NCBI GenBank assembly: GCA_903857685.1
Contig: CAIOFO010000124.1
Span: forward strand, 1 to 64,000
Origin: an uncultured Alphaproteobacteria bacterium
GTDB lineage: Bacteria > Pseudomonadota > Alphaproteobacteria > Micropepsales > Micropepsaceae
DNA: 64,000 bases
Direction of reading: 5' to 3'
Position 1 is the first letter of the stretch. Each line of letters starts with the position of its first letter. Both the position numbers and the translations under genes were made by a program. Below, piece by piece: positions 38,053-46,903 of this stretch. Under the pieces are notes generated by a model. That model saw only the letters and a program-made list of their open reading frames with translations, had not been told where the DNA came from and ran no database searches.

Positions 38053-38082
38053 GAATACCGCAGTAGAAATACTGCTGGAATG

Positions 38083-38111
38083 ACGGGCCCGGCTTTCTAA
38101 GCCGGGCCCGT
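38083..38111. terminator. bidirectional terminator-type hairpin between convergent genes
   Basis: ACGGGCCCGGCTT-TCT-AAGCCGGGCCCGT, perfect 13-bp arms; overlaps the stop codon of the minus-strand gene. Confidence 0.75.
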
Positions 38112-39032
38112 TGTCGTAACTGGCTCGCCGTCAGCCGTTTGCTTGCCGCCCGGGACTGTGAGCGTCTCCAGCCATTTGATGATCGCGCTCTGGTCCATGC
38201 TGTATCCCAGGCATGCTTCGGCCATGGCCAGCGAGTCCCTCGTGGTGGCGAGCAGCGGTGACACCATGCCGGCCGCGTCCGCCAACCGCTTCGCCAGCGC
38301 GACATTGGCATGGACGATTCCCAATTGCTGTCCGGTCTTGAACCGGCGAGAGGCCACCTGATCGCGCAGAATGTGCGACATCTCGGCCCCGCCCATCGCA
38401 TCGCACACATCCAGCAAATTGGCAGGTTCGAAGCCAAAATGGCTGCCGAGCCGGATTCCCTCGCTGGCGGCCATAAGCCGGACCGCCCGGAGATAGTCCG
38501 CGATCGCCGCAGCCGCCTGCGCGGAGCCGGCGGCGCCGGCCCGGATGATCCGCGCAGCCAGCGTTTCCAGGACAGGGCGGCAGCGCTCCACAGCGTCATC
38601 GGCGCCGCCGACAACCATGGTCAGCCGGCCCTCCCTGGCGTCCTCAGGCGTGCCGAAAGCAGGCGCATCCACCAGCTGAATGCCGCGCGCTTCCAGCTCC
38701 TTGGCCATGGCCACCGTTTCCAGGGGATCGGTGACGCCGATATCCATGATCAAGCCGTCTTTCTTGAACCCGGAGGCCAACCCTTCCCAGCCGAAAAAAA
38801 CGTCGCGCATCTCCGCGGCCGATGGCAGGGCGGTAATAACGATGTCGCACAATTGCGCCATCATGGCTGGCGATCCCAGGGACAGGCCGCCGAAGGTGCC
38901 CGTGAAGACGCGGGGTGTCTGCTCGTGGGTGTCGTAAACCATCAGATCGCCGAAGCCCGACCAGAGCAGACGCATGGCCGCCCGCGATCCGAAAGCGCCG
39001 ATTCCAATAATGCCGATTTTCAAAGCGGGCAT
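38097..39032 (-). CDS. NAD(P)-dependent oxidoreductase, 3-hydroxyisobutyrate dehydrogenase family
   Basis: KIGIIGIGAFGSRAAMRLLWSG; DIVITALPSAAEMRDVFFG; LVDAPAFGTPEDAREGRLTMVVGG. Confidence 0.9.
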   Translation of the reverse strand: MPALKIGIIGIGAFGSRAAMRLLWSGFGDLMVYDTHEQTPRVFTGTFGGLSLGSPAMMAQLCDIVITALPSAAEMRDVFFGWEGLASGFKKDGLIMDIGVTDPLETVAMAKELEARGIQLVDAPAFGTPEDAREGRLTMVVGGADDAVERCRPVLETLAARIIRAGAAGSAQAAAAIADYLRAVRLMAASEGIRLGSHFGFEPANLLDVCDAMGGAEMSHILRDQVASRRFKTGQQLGIVHANVALAKRLADAAGMVSPLLATTRDSLAMAEACLGYSMDQSAIIKWLETLTVPGGKQTADGEPVTTTGPA

Positions 39033-39075
39033 CGTGACCGTTCAAGCATCAGGAAATGTCCCGCGCGCGATTCTG

Positions 39076-39480
39076 TCAGGACTCTGTGAGTTTGAGGGTC
39101 TCATCGAGCAAGAATAGATCCGTCAGAAGCGCGCGCAAATGGATCGACGCATTGAGATTGTCAAGCATCTGCGAGCTGACGGCGGGCTGCTCCAGCACCA
39201 GACGGATGGCGGCACTGGCTTTCACGGCATCCTGCCGCACGACATCCAGAAAGTTCTGGGCGGCGGCCCCGGGCAATTTTGCCGCCGCGATCACGGCCAA
39301 AGCCTCGTTCGATTTCTGCAGATAATTTCGGATGCCGGCGCTCGACATATCCTCGTCATTGACGCGTCCCTGCGCGGCATAGGCCAGCATAAATTCATAG
39401 GTCTCTTCGATGATATCAATGGCCCCGACCAAGCCTCCGGGTGCGACATCCGTTGACACTATAAGTACTCCTCTGCTCAT
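39076..39480 (-). CDS. hypothetical helical protein
   Basis: 134-aa ORF of plausible composition in the same orientation as the Mo hydroxylase genes. Confidence 0.6.
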   Translation of the reverse strand: MSRGVLIVSTDVAPGGLVGAIDIIEETYEFMLAYAAQGRVNDEDMSSAGIRNYLQKSNEALAVIAAAKLPGAAAQNFLDVVRQDAVKASAAIRLVLEQPAVSSQMLDNLNASIHLRALLTDLFLLDETLKLTES

Positions 39481-39536
39481 GCGAACCGGCTCCCGGTTGC
39501 GAAAGCGCGGCGGGCGAAATCCGGAAGATGTTCCGG

Positions 39537-40160
39537 CTAGGCTTCTTCCTCGGCATTCCAGCGCTTGGGATCGAAGTGATCCTTATATTCCTTGGGCGTG
39601 ATCCATCCCCGGAACATGGAGCGCGTCAAGTGCCATTCGTCGGGACGGAGCGCGAAATAGACATGGATGATGATCATGGTGACCAGCGACATCGCGACAA
39701 AGTCATGCGCCGAATAGATCACGCCCCAGCTGCTGTCGCTGAACCAATATGGGTCACGCCGCCACCAGGGCGTGTCGATCTTGCGCAGCATGACCAGGCC
39801 CGATGCGATGCCGCTCAGGATAAGAACGGCAATCGCCAGGTGGTACAGCTTCTGGGCCAAATTGTATTTTCCCGGCCGGCCGCCGGAACCCAGATTTTGC
39901 AGATCCTGGCCGTCCACAACCATGGACATCGGCTTCTGGAAGAACAGCGCCCGGACGATGTGGAACAGCACCGCCACCGTCAGGACCAGTCCGGTCACCC
40001 AGTGGATCGCGAGCCATGCGAACTTCCAGCCGATGATGGGCAAGAGGGATGTCGCCAGCAGGGTCAGGATGCAGACCGCCATCACCCAATGATAGAGACG
40101 GTCCACCAGCTTGTGCCGCTGGATTTGGCCGGCTTGAACCGAGCCTGCATGCGAACTCAT
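39537..40160 (-). CDS. cytochrome b561-type membrane subunit (formate dehydrogenase gamma/hydrogenase b-type)
   Basis: KLVDRLYHWVMAVCILTLLATSLLP...IHWVTGLVLTVAVLFHIVRAL...YHLAIAVLILSG...AHDFVAMSLVTMIIIHVYFALRPDEWHLTRSMFRGWI. Confidence 0.9.
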   Translation of the reverse strand: MSSHAGSVQAGQIQRHKLVDRLYHWVMAVCILTLLATSLLPIIGWKFAWLAIHWVTGLVLTVAVLFHIVRALFFQKPMSMVVDGQDLQNLGSGGRPGKYNLAQKLYHLAIAVLILSGIASGLVMLRKIDTPWWRRDPYWFSDSSWGVIYSAHDFVAMSLVTMIIIHVYFALRPDEWHLTRSMFRGWITPKEYKDHFDPKRWNAEEEA

Positions 40161-40202
40161 TTCAATATGTCCTCGTGGCACGCGCGCCCAGAGCGCAATT
40201 AT

Positions 40203-40349
40203 TTAATGGGATGGCACGATCCATTTGAAAATGGCATGGGCCAGGACGGCGGCCACGCCAGCCCCCACGAACCACTGCAGCAGATCAAAGGACGCGCCGA
40301 TGATGACCTTGTCACCGTACACGGAGGTCGCATACCGGAAAAGCTCCAC
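40203..40349 (-). CDS. 48-aa single-TM small protein (GTG start)
   Basis: Reverse-strand reading (M)ELFRYATSVYGDKVIIGASFDLLQWFVGAGVAAVLAHAIFKWIVPSH*; fits the gap between the FAD subunit and cytochrome b. Confidence 0.55.
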   Translation of the reverse strand: MELFRYATSVYGDKVIIGASFDLLQWFVGAGVAAVLAHAIFKWIVPSH

Positions 40350-40360
40350 AATGATCCCCT

Positions 40361-41359
40361 TCAGGCCGTGGCGTTGCGGACGGCGCGCGTGACGAGACTC
40401 GCCATCAGCGGAATCTTGAACCCGTTATAGTTCAGCGGCCGCGCATCGCGCGTGGAGGACTGGCCGGCCAGGGTCGCGGTGCCTTCTTCCAGGGCCTTGC
40501 CCTGAATGATGCCTTCGACCTGGGTCAGGCGGTGCGGGACGGCACTGACGCCGCCAACGACGATACGGCTCTCCCGGATCGCGCCGTTCTGAACCGAGAT
40601 CGCTGCCGCGACATTGACCAGGGGGAAGTCCCACACATTCCGGTCCGCAACCTTCTCGAAGTAGAAATTCTTGCCGGCCCAGGCGCTGGGCAGGCGGATG
40701 GTGGTCAGGATTTCCTCGGGCTTGGCGGCCGTCAAATGCAGGATGTCCACATTCGGGCCGACGAAGAATTCTTCCGCCCCGATCACCCGCTGGCCGCTCG
40801 AACTTTGCAGCACGAATTTGGCGTCCAGCGCGGTCAGGGCGGGGGCGCCGTCGGACGACGTCACCGCCACGCAGCGATCCGCGCCGAACAGCGCATGTTC
40901 GCGGTTGATGCCTTCGGGCGTATCGGCAAAGCAGGTGTTGCCGCCTGCGCGATAGCAAGGCAGGCCATAACGGAAATAGAGGCAGCGCGCATTTTGCGAG
41001 GCATTGCCGCCGATCGTGCCGTGATTGCGGATCTGGGGGCTGGCGACATGGGACACCGCATCCGCCAACAGCCGGTATTTCGCCTTGATGATGGGGTTGT
41101 TCTCGATCTCGCTCAGGGTGGTGAGCGCCCCGATTTCGACGCCGTCAGGCGTCTCCTTGATGCCCTTCATTTCGGCGATGCCGGTCAGATCGATCACGGC
41201 CTGGGGGCGTACGATCCGATCCTTGAACCAGTCCAGGCTGTCATAGCCGCCGGCCATCTTCCAGGCGTCTTTCCCGAAACTGTCGAGAAGCGAAAACGCA
41301 TCCTTGAGCTGGGCAGGCTGATACAGCTCGAATGGGGCCATAATATCTTTGACAATCAT
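40361..41359 (-). CDS. FAD-binding subunit of XDH/CODH-family Mo hydroxylase
   Basis: FELYQPAQLKDAFSLLDSFGKDAWKMAGGYDSLDWFKDR; ATIGGNASQ-type GTIGGNASQNARCLYF. Confidence 0.94.
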   Translation of the reverse strand: MIVKDIMAPFELYQPAQLKDAFSLLDSFGKDAWKMAGGYDSLDWFKDRIVRPQAVIDLTGIAEMKGIKETPDGVEIGALTTLSEIENNPIIKAKYRLLADAVSHVASPQIRNHGTIGGNASQNARCLYFRYGLPCYRAGGNTCFADTPEGINREHALFGADRCVAVTSSDGAPALTALDAKFVLQSSSGQRVIGAEEFFVGPNVDILHLTAAKPEEILTTIRLPSAWAGKNFYFEKVADRNVWDFPLVNVAAAISVQNGAIRESRIVVGGVSAVPHRLTQVEGIIQGKALEEGTATLAGQSSTRDARPLNYNGFKIPLMASLVTRAVRNATA

Positions 41360-41372
41360 GACGCTTGCTCCC

Positions 41373-43775
41373 TCAGACCGTGTTGACCTGAAGGGGTTTA
41401 TGCGCCGGCGGGCGCCCCGACAGGTGATTGAGGATCATATCCGCTGAAACCGGTGTGCGGTTGAACAGGTGGCCGCCCAGCGCATCGGCAATCGCCGATG
41501 TGATGCAGGATGCGCCCGAACCAAGCGCCGGCTCACCCACGCCCTTGATGCCCAGCGGATGATGCGGGTCAGGCTTCTCGACGGCCTGCCACTGGATATT
41601 GGGCGGGATATCGAGATAGGTGGGTACCTTGCTCTGGTGGAAACCCATCGCCGCCGGGATGCCCAGCTTGGGGTCATAAATATGGCGCTCAAGATGCGCC
41701 ATGCCGATTCCCAGGATCTGGCCGCTGGCGATCTGGTGGCCAAGGCCAAGCGGAAAAAGCACGGTGCCGACATCAACGACGCTAAAGCACTCCTTGATCT
41801 CCACGACGCCGGTTTCGGTGTCGATTTCGACCTCGGCCAAGTTGCAGGTCAGGCCCGGCGTGGTGCCCACGCGCGGCAGCTTGTCCTTTGCCGCCGCGAT
41901 AAGCCCGGTGCCGACGATCATGGCGACCGCGCTCTTGGTGATGGGATTGAGTTCGTCGGGCACTTCCTTGCCGGAATATTTGCCGCCCAGCTGAACAGCC
42001 TTCTGCGCCGCCTGCTGGTAGGTGATCGATTTGCCGCCGCTCTTGCTGACGACCTTTTCGTCACCCAGGACATAGTCTTCCGGCTTGCCGCCCAGCATCT
42101 GCGCGGCGATGTCGGTTAGCTTGTCCTTCATGTCCATCGCGGCGGCATACATAGTGCGCGACTGGGTTGAGGCCGTGAGGCTGCCCGCCTGCGGCGAGTT
42201 GAAGGGCAGGCCGCGCCGCGTGTCACCGCGCTCGACGATCGCGTTTTCCCAATTCACATTGAGCAAATCGGCCGCAACACGGGCGGTCGAGTAATGGGAA
42301 TGGGTGCCGAGGTTGCCCACGCCGGTATGGATGTGGAGCTTGCCGTCGGTGGTAATGCGCACCAGCCCGTCGAAGCCGTTCGAGCCGGCGGAGTGAAAGC
42401 CCTGGCCGATGCCGATGCCGGTCACCTTGGTGCCGTTCTTCTGGCCGGATCTTTTCTTGCGCTCTTCCCAATTGCCGAGGATCTTGAGCTTCGCCAGCGC
42501 GTCCTTCTGGAAGGCGCTGGTCAGAGGGCCGCGATCCTGGCCGATCTTGCCGTCGGAATCCGGGGCATTGATGATGCGAATGTCGATCCGGTCCATGTTC
42601 AACTGGCGCGCCGCCTGGTCGATCATCGGCTCGATCACGGAAACGAATTGATTCTCGCCGGGACCGCGCTGGGCGCCAACAGGCACGGTGTTGGTCAGAA
42701 CCGGAACCGTGCGGAAGCGCACGGCATCGGGCTGGTAGAGCAGAGTCAGGGCGCCGCCCGCGGCGCGGAAATCGCCAGCTGTCGCCATGGGACCGCTTTC
42801 CTGCACGACATAGAGGTCGGCGGCCACCATTTTGCCATTCGCGGCAAAACCCATCTTGACATAACCCTGGAAGCCGGGCCGGGCGCTGCCGATGCCATAT
42901 TCCTCATGACGGGAAATCCGGTGCATGACCGGCCGGTTGATCTTCTTGGACATCAACGCGGCGATGGCCATGTTGGGATAGCCGGGAATCTTGCTGCCGA
43001 AGCCGCCGCCGCAAAATTCGGCGAGGAAAACCAGCTGGTCCGGCTTGATGCCGATATAGCGGGAAATATTCGCTATGGCCGCCGTGTGGCTTTGGTTGGA
43101 TCCATAGAGAAAGCACTTGCCGCCCTGCCAGTAGGCGAAGGCGCTGCGCGCTTCCATGCAGTTATGCGAATAGGTGGCCGTGACGAAGTTTTCCTCGACG
43201 ATCACCTTGGCCTTCTTGAAGCCCGCATCGATGTCGCCATAGGACCATTCCTCGGCCGGACGGCCGAGCGGCAGCTTGGTCTCGCCGGCGGTGGCGAAAT
43301 CGGCGCCATCCCATTTGACCGTCTGGAGCTTGATCTGGCCGGCCGCGACATTGCCTCCCGAGCGCGCATTGGGGCCGCCCGGGAAAAGGCTCTCCAGCGG
43401 GTCCACGACATGCGGCAATTCCTGGAAATCAATCTTGATGGCTTCGATGGCAGCCACCGCGATTTCTTCGCTCTCGGCCGCAACCGCCAGAATCGGTTCG
43501 CCGACATAGAAGGTTTCATCCTTGGCGAAAATGCCCTGGGCCGGCGGCGGAAACTGGGGCACGTCATCGGCGGTCAGGATGCCAAGCACGCCCTTCATCT
43601 TGAGGGCGGCAGAGGTGTCGATGCTGCGAATCTTGGCGTGGGGAATGGGGCTGGTCAGGGATTTGCAGAACACCATGCCGTCCGCCCGAAAATCCTCGAC
43701 ATATTTCGCGCGGCCGGTGACCTTGGCCTCGATGTCGGTCACCACAAAGTCTTTGCCGATCAGTTTATGGTCCAT
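41373..43775 (-). CDS. molybdopterin-binding catalytic subunit, XDH/aldehyde oxidase family
   Basis: GRAKYVEDFRADGMVFCKSLTSPIPHAKIRSID; AEFCGGGFGSKIPGYPN; RGPGENQFVSVIEPMID; GIKGVGEPALGSGASCITSAIADALG. Confidence 0.96.
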   Translation of the reverse strand: MDHKLIGKDFVVTDIEAKVTGRAKYVEDFRADGMVFCKSLTSPIPHAKIRSIDTSAALKMKGVLGILTADDVPQFPPPAQGIFAKDETFYVGEPILAVAAESEEIAVAAIEAIKIDFQELPHVVDPLESLFPGGPNARSGGNVAAGQIKLQTVKWDGADFATAGETKLPLGRPAEEWSYGDIDAGFKKAKVIVEENFVTATYSHNCMEARSAFAYWQGGKCFLYGSNQSHTAAIANISRYIGIKPDQLVFLAEFCGGGFGSKIPGYPNMAIAALMSKKINRPVMHRISRHEEYGIGSARPGFQGYVKMGFAANGKMVAADLYVVQESGPMATAGDFRAAGGALTLLYQPDAVRFRTVPVLTNTVPVGAQRGPGENQFVSVIEPMIDQAARQLNMDRIDIRIINAPDSDGKIGQDRGPLTSAFQKDALAKLKILGNWEERKKRSGQKNGTKVTGIGIGQGFHSAGSNGFDGLVRITTDGKLHIHTGVGNLGTHSHYSTARVAADLLNVNWENAIVERGDTRRGLPFNSPQAGSLTASTQSRTMYAAAMDMKDKLTDIAAQMLGGKPEDYVLGDEKVVSKSGGKSITYQQAAQKAVQLGGKYSGKEVPDELNPITKSAVAMIVGTGLIAAAKDKLPRVGTTPGLTCNLAEVEIDTETGVVEIKECFSVVDVGTVLFPLGLGHQIASGQILGIGMAHLERHIYDPKLGIPAAMGFHQSKVPTYLDIPPNIQWQAVEKPDPHHPLGIKGVGEPALGSGASCITSAIADALGGHLFNRTPVSADMILNHLSGRPPAHKPLQVNTV

Positions 43776-43778
43776 TTC

Positions 43779-44405
43779 TTATGCCTCCTGCGACGCGCGC
43801 ATGACCGCTTTGAGATAATGATCGTAGGCGCCGCATTTGCAGAGGTTGCCCGACATGCCGCGCCGCGCCTCATCCTGCGTCGGTTTGGGATTGCGATTGA
43901 GCAGCGCCACCGCGGAAACCACCTGGCCCGAGGTGCAGAAGCCGCACTGGGGGCCCAGCTCGTCAATCATGGCCTGCTGCACCTTGTGCAGCCCGCCCGT
44001 GGGACCCGCGATACCCTCAATGGTGACGATTTTGCGGTTGCGCACGCTTTGAGTCAGCGTCGAGCAGGAATAGGAGGTGACGCCGTCAAGCATGACCGTG
44101 CAGGCGCCGCATTCGGCGCGGTCGCAGCTGACCTTTGTGCCGGTCAAGCCCAGCTTGTTGCGGATCGTGTACGCCAGGGTTTCGTGCGGCGCCACATCGA
44201 CGCGGCGGTCACGGCCATTGACGTTCAGCGTGATCAACCGCTCGACCGCACCGGCGGCCGGCCGCCGGGCCGTGCGCTCATAAACGACATAGCCAACTGC
44301 GGAAACGGCCACGCCCGACACAATGACGCCTTTGATGAATGAGCGCCGTGTCGTTCGCAGAGAGGGTTGCCCGGGTTCAGTCTTGTTGGAATCGGCGTCT
44401 GACAT
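43779..44405 (-). CDS. Tat-targeted 2Fe-2S subunit of Mo hydroxylase
   Basis: TRRSFIKGVIVSGVAVSAVGYVV; CDRAECGACTVMLDG; CGFCTSGQV...GNLCKCGAYDHYLKAV. Confidence 0.96.
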   Translation of the reverse strand: MSDADSNKTEPGQPSLRTTRRSFIKGVIVSGVAVSAVGYVVYERTARRPAAGAVERLITLNVNGRDRRVDVAPHETLAYTIRNKLGLTGTKVSCDRAECGACTVMLDGVTSYSCSTLTQSVRNRKIVTIEGIAGPTGGLHKVQQAMIDELGPQCGFCTSGQVVSAVALLNRNPKPTQDEARRGMSGNLCKCGAYDHYLKAVMRASQEA

Positions 44406-44623
44406 GAGAGCCTCTTAGTGGAAGAACGATGCGAATGCGTTATTTGTCCGAGCGGCCAACTTGAAGAAACCAGCCGAATTCCCGCCCCGACGCGTACTTT
44501 ATCCGCCCAATTTTTTTTGATTCATAGCACCGGCGGGCGCTTGGGCCAAGTTGGCAGAAAGACATTAGCTTCCCGCTCCAAGGTGATATTCCAGCGGAAA
44601 TAACGCCGGCCTGCGGCAATCCG

Positions 44624-45142
44624 TCAATGCTGGCTGCTGTAGCGGTGGTGAAGATCGGTACTGAGCCCAAAGGCCGCCTGCAAATCCTTATTTGAGGCCA
44701 AAGATTGCAGTGCAGCATCGCGGCACGATTCGGCATCGGATGCGCCATTGTCCTGGGCCAGGTCGCACCAGGCAAAAGCCTGGACATAACTTTGTGCGAC
44801 ACCCTGGCCATAAAAATAAAGTGTGCCCAGCAGCATCTGGCCCTCGGGCTGACCGTGCTCGGCCGCCTTGCGAGACCAATAGGCCGCTTTTCCGTGATCA
44901 ACCGTGACGCCGAAACCGCGATGATACAGGAAGCCCAGGCTGGCCTGAGATGGCGCGTCCTCACGCTGGGCCAGCGGCAGCCAGATCTGCATCGCCTTCT
45001 TGAAATCACCGCTGTTATAGGCCGACAACCCGCTGCGAAAGAGCGAATCGGCCGGGGCGGCGCTCAGGGAGCCAATGACAAGACAGCAGAATAAACCTGC
45101 AAGAATGGTTCGATGCCTTGGCGCAGGGCTTCCGAGCCGCAT
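44624..45142 (-). CDS. Sel1-like repeat secreted protein
   Basis: GDFKKAMQIWLPLAQREDAPSQASLGFLYHRGFGVTVDHGKAAYWSRKAAEHGQPEGQMLLGTLYFYGQGV. Confidence 0.9.
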   Translation of the reverse strand: MRLGSPAPRHRTILAGLFCCLVIGSLSAAPADSLFRSGLSAYNSGDFKKAMQIWLPLAQREDAPSQASLGFLYHRGFGVTVDHGKAAYWSRKAAEHGQPEGQMLLGTLYFYGQGVAQSYVQAFAWCDLAQDNGASDAESCRDAALQSLASNKDLQAAFGLSTDLHHRYSSQH

Positions 45143-45248
45143 TGTCTCTGTCTCATTGTCGCAGCTTTTGCGGAGCGATCGTCACAACGGCTCCATTTCA
45201 AGCAGCATAGTATAGAGGCACTTTGGCGCAGCCGCCAACGCCGCAACC

Positions 45249-46220
45249 CTAAACCGCATGGGCCTTGATCACGGCCCAAGCGGTTTTTCCGGATGCAAGC
45301 TTCAGTTCACGCGCCGCTTCCGCCGTCACCCGCGCCAATAGTGGGCCGGCCTGCGTTTCCAGCTCCGCCAGCACACTGCCGTCATCCTCGGACCGCAGGC
45401 CCGTGATGCGGCCTTCCAGGATATTGCGGGCCGAAATCGCCTCCGGCCGGCGCGCCGCCAGCAGCACATGGTCGGCGCGCAGCCACAGGCCCTGAACCAT
45501 CTCGTCCTTGGCGCTGCGCAAGGCGCTGGCAGGCAGCACCGCGCCGATATCGCGCCGGTCGAGCAGCGCCTGGAAGTCGGGCCGGCGCGCCACATCCGCG
45601 AACGCGCCTTGCGCCACCACCTTGCCATCCGCCAGCGCGACCAGATGCGAGGCCAGGGCGGCGGCATCGTCGATATTGTGCGTCACCACCAGCATGGGAA
45701 TCCTGTAGCGCTGATGCGCCGTCCGCAGCACCTGGAGAAAGGCGCGCCGCCGCGCGCCGTCCAGGGCGGCGAAAGGCTCATCCAGCAGCAGGAAATCCGG
45801 CGCCGCCACCAGGGCGCGGGCCAGGGCGACGCGGCTTTTCTCGCCGCCCGACAGATTGCCCACCGGGCGGTCCAGCAAATTTGCGATGTCGAAAAACCCC
45901 GCCACTTCGGCGATTTCAAATCGCGCCGGAGCGCGGCGGCTGGCATAGGCAAGATTGCCGCGCACCGTCAGGTGCGGAAACAGCCGCGCGTCCTGGAACA
46001 CCAGGCCGAAGCCGCGCCGGTGCGGCTTGATCTGCCCGCAAGACGCCCCGTTCAGGGTGATGCGGCCTGACGCGGCTTTCAGTCCGGCCAGCGCCGACAG
46101 CAGGGTGGATTTTCCCGACCCCGAGGGACCGAACAAGGCCGTGATGCCGTCCGGCGCGGTGAAGCGCGCATCGAGCATGAAGTTGCCCTGGCGCAGCGCG
46201 ATGTCGGCTTCCAGCGTCAT
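45249..46220 (-). CDS. modC: molybdate ABC transporter ATP-binding protein
   Basis: GPSGSGKSTLLSALAG, NLSGGEKSRVALARALVAAPDFLLLDEPFAALD and C-terminal TOBE-like domain. Confidence 0.96.
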   Translation of the reverse strand: MTLEADIALRQGNFMLDARFTAPDGITALFGPSGSGKSTLLSALAGLKAASGRITLNGASCGQIKPHRRGFGLVFQDARLFPHLTVRGNLAYASRRAPARFEIAEVAGFFDIANLLDRPVGNLSGGEKSRVALARALVAAPDFLLLDEPFAALDGARRRAFLQVLRTAHQRYRIPMLVVTHNIDDAAALASHLVALADGKVVAQGAFADVARRPDFQALLDRRDIGAVLPASALRSAKDEMVQGLWLRADHVLLAARRPEAISARNILEGRITGLRSEDDGSVLAELETQAGPLLARVTAEAARELKLASGKTAWAVIKAHAV

Positions 46221-46903
46221 CCCGCCAGCCGCTTGCGCGCCCGGCGCTGCAGGAATTCCGCGGCGACCAGGCCGCACATCGCCACGGTGAAGGAAATCAG
46301 CGCCAGCCGCACCGCCTCAGCCTCACCGCCCGGTTCCTGCAGCACGGCATAGATCGCCAGCGGCAGGGTCTGGGTCTGGCCGGGAATATGGGCGGCGAAG
46401 GTGATCACGGCGCCGAACTCGCCCATGGCGGCGGCAAAGGCGGTGACCGTGCCCGCCAGAATGCCCGGCCCCGCCAGCGGCAGGGCGATGGATAGAAACC
46501 GGTCCCAGGGTCCGGCGCGCAAGACCGCGGCGGCCTCCAGCAGCCGCGCATCGGTGGCCTCGAATGCCAGGCGGATGCTGCGCACCAGCAGGGGAAAGGT
46601 CATCACCGCCGTGGCCAGCGCCGCGCCGGCGGTGGTGAAGGCCAGGTGAATGCCGAACATCTGGTCCAGCAAGCCGCCCACCGGACCGCGCCGGCCAAAC
46701 ACGATCAGGAGCACTAAGCCCACCAGCACCGGCGGCAGGATCACCGGCAGATGGGTAAGGCCGTCCAGAATGATGCGGCCGGGCATTTGCGGGCGGGAGA
46801 GGAAAAACGCCATCGCGATGGCGAAGGGCAGCGACCAGAGAAGCGCGCGCGACGCCACCGCGAAGCTGGTCGCAAGAATCTGCATTTCCACCGGCGACAT
46901 CAC
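46217..46903 (-). CDS. modB: molybdate ABC transporter permease
   Basis: LTHLPVILPPVLVGLVLLIVFGRRGPVGGLL; EFGAVITFAAHIPGQTQTLPLAIY. Confidence 0.96.
   Translation of the reverse strand: MMSPVEMQILATSFAVASRALLWSLPFAIAMAFFLSRPQMPGRIILDGLTHLPVILPPVLVGLVLLIVFGRRGPVGGLLDQMFGIHLAFTTAGAALATAVMTFPLLVRSIRLAFEATDARLLEAAAVLRAGPWDRFLSIALPLAGPGILAGTVTAFAAAMGEFGAVITFAAHIPGQTQTLPLAIYAVLQEPGGEAEAVRLALISFTVAMCGLVAAEFLQRRARKRLAG

Noticed and set aside
42294-44342. 682-aa plus-strand ORF
   Set aside because: Antisense to the Mo and FeS subunit genes, which are unambiguous
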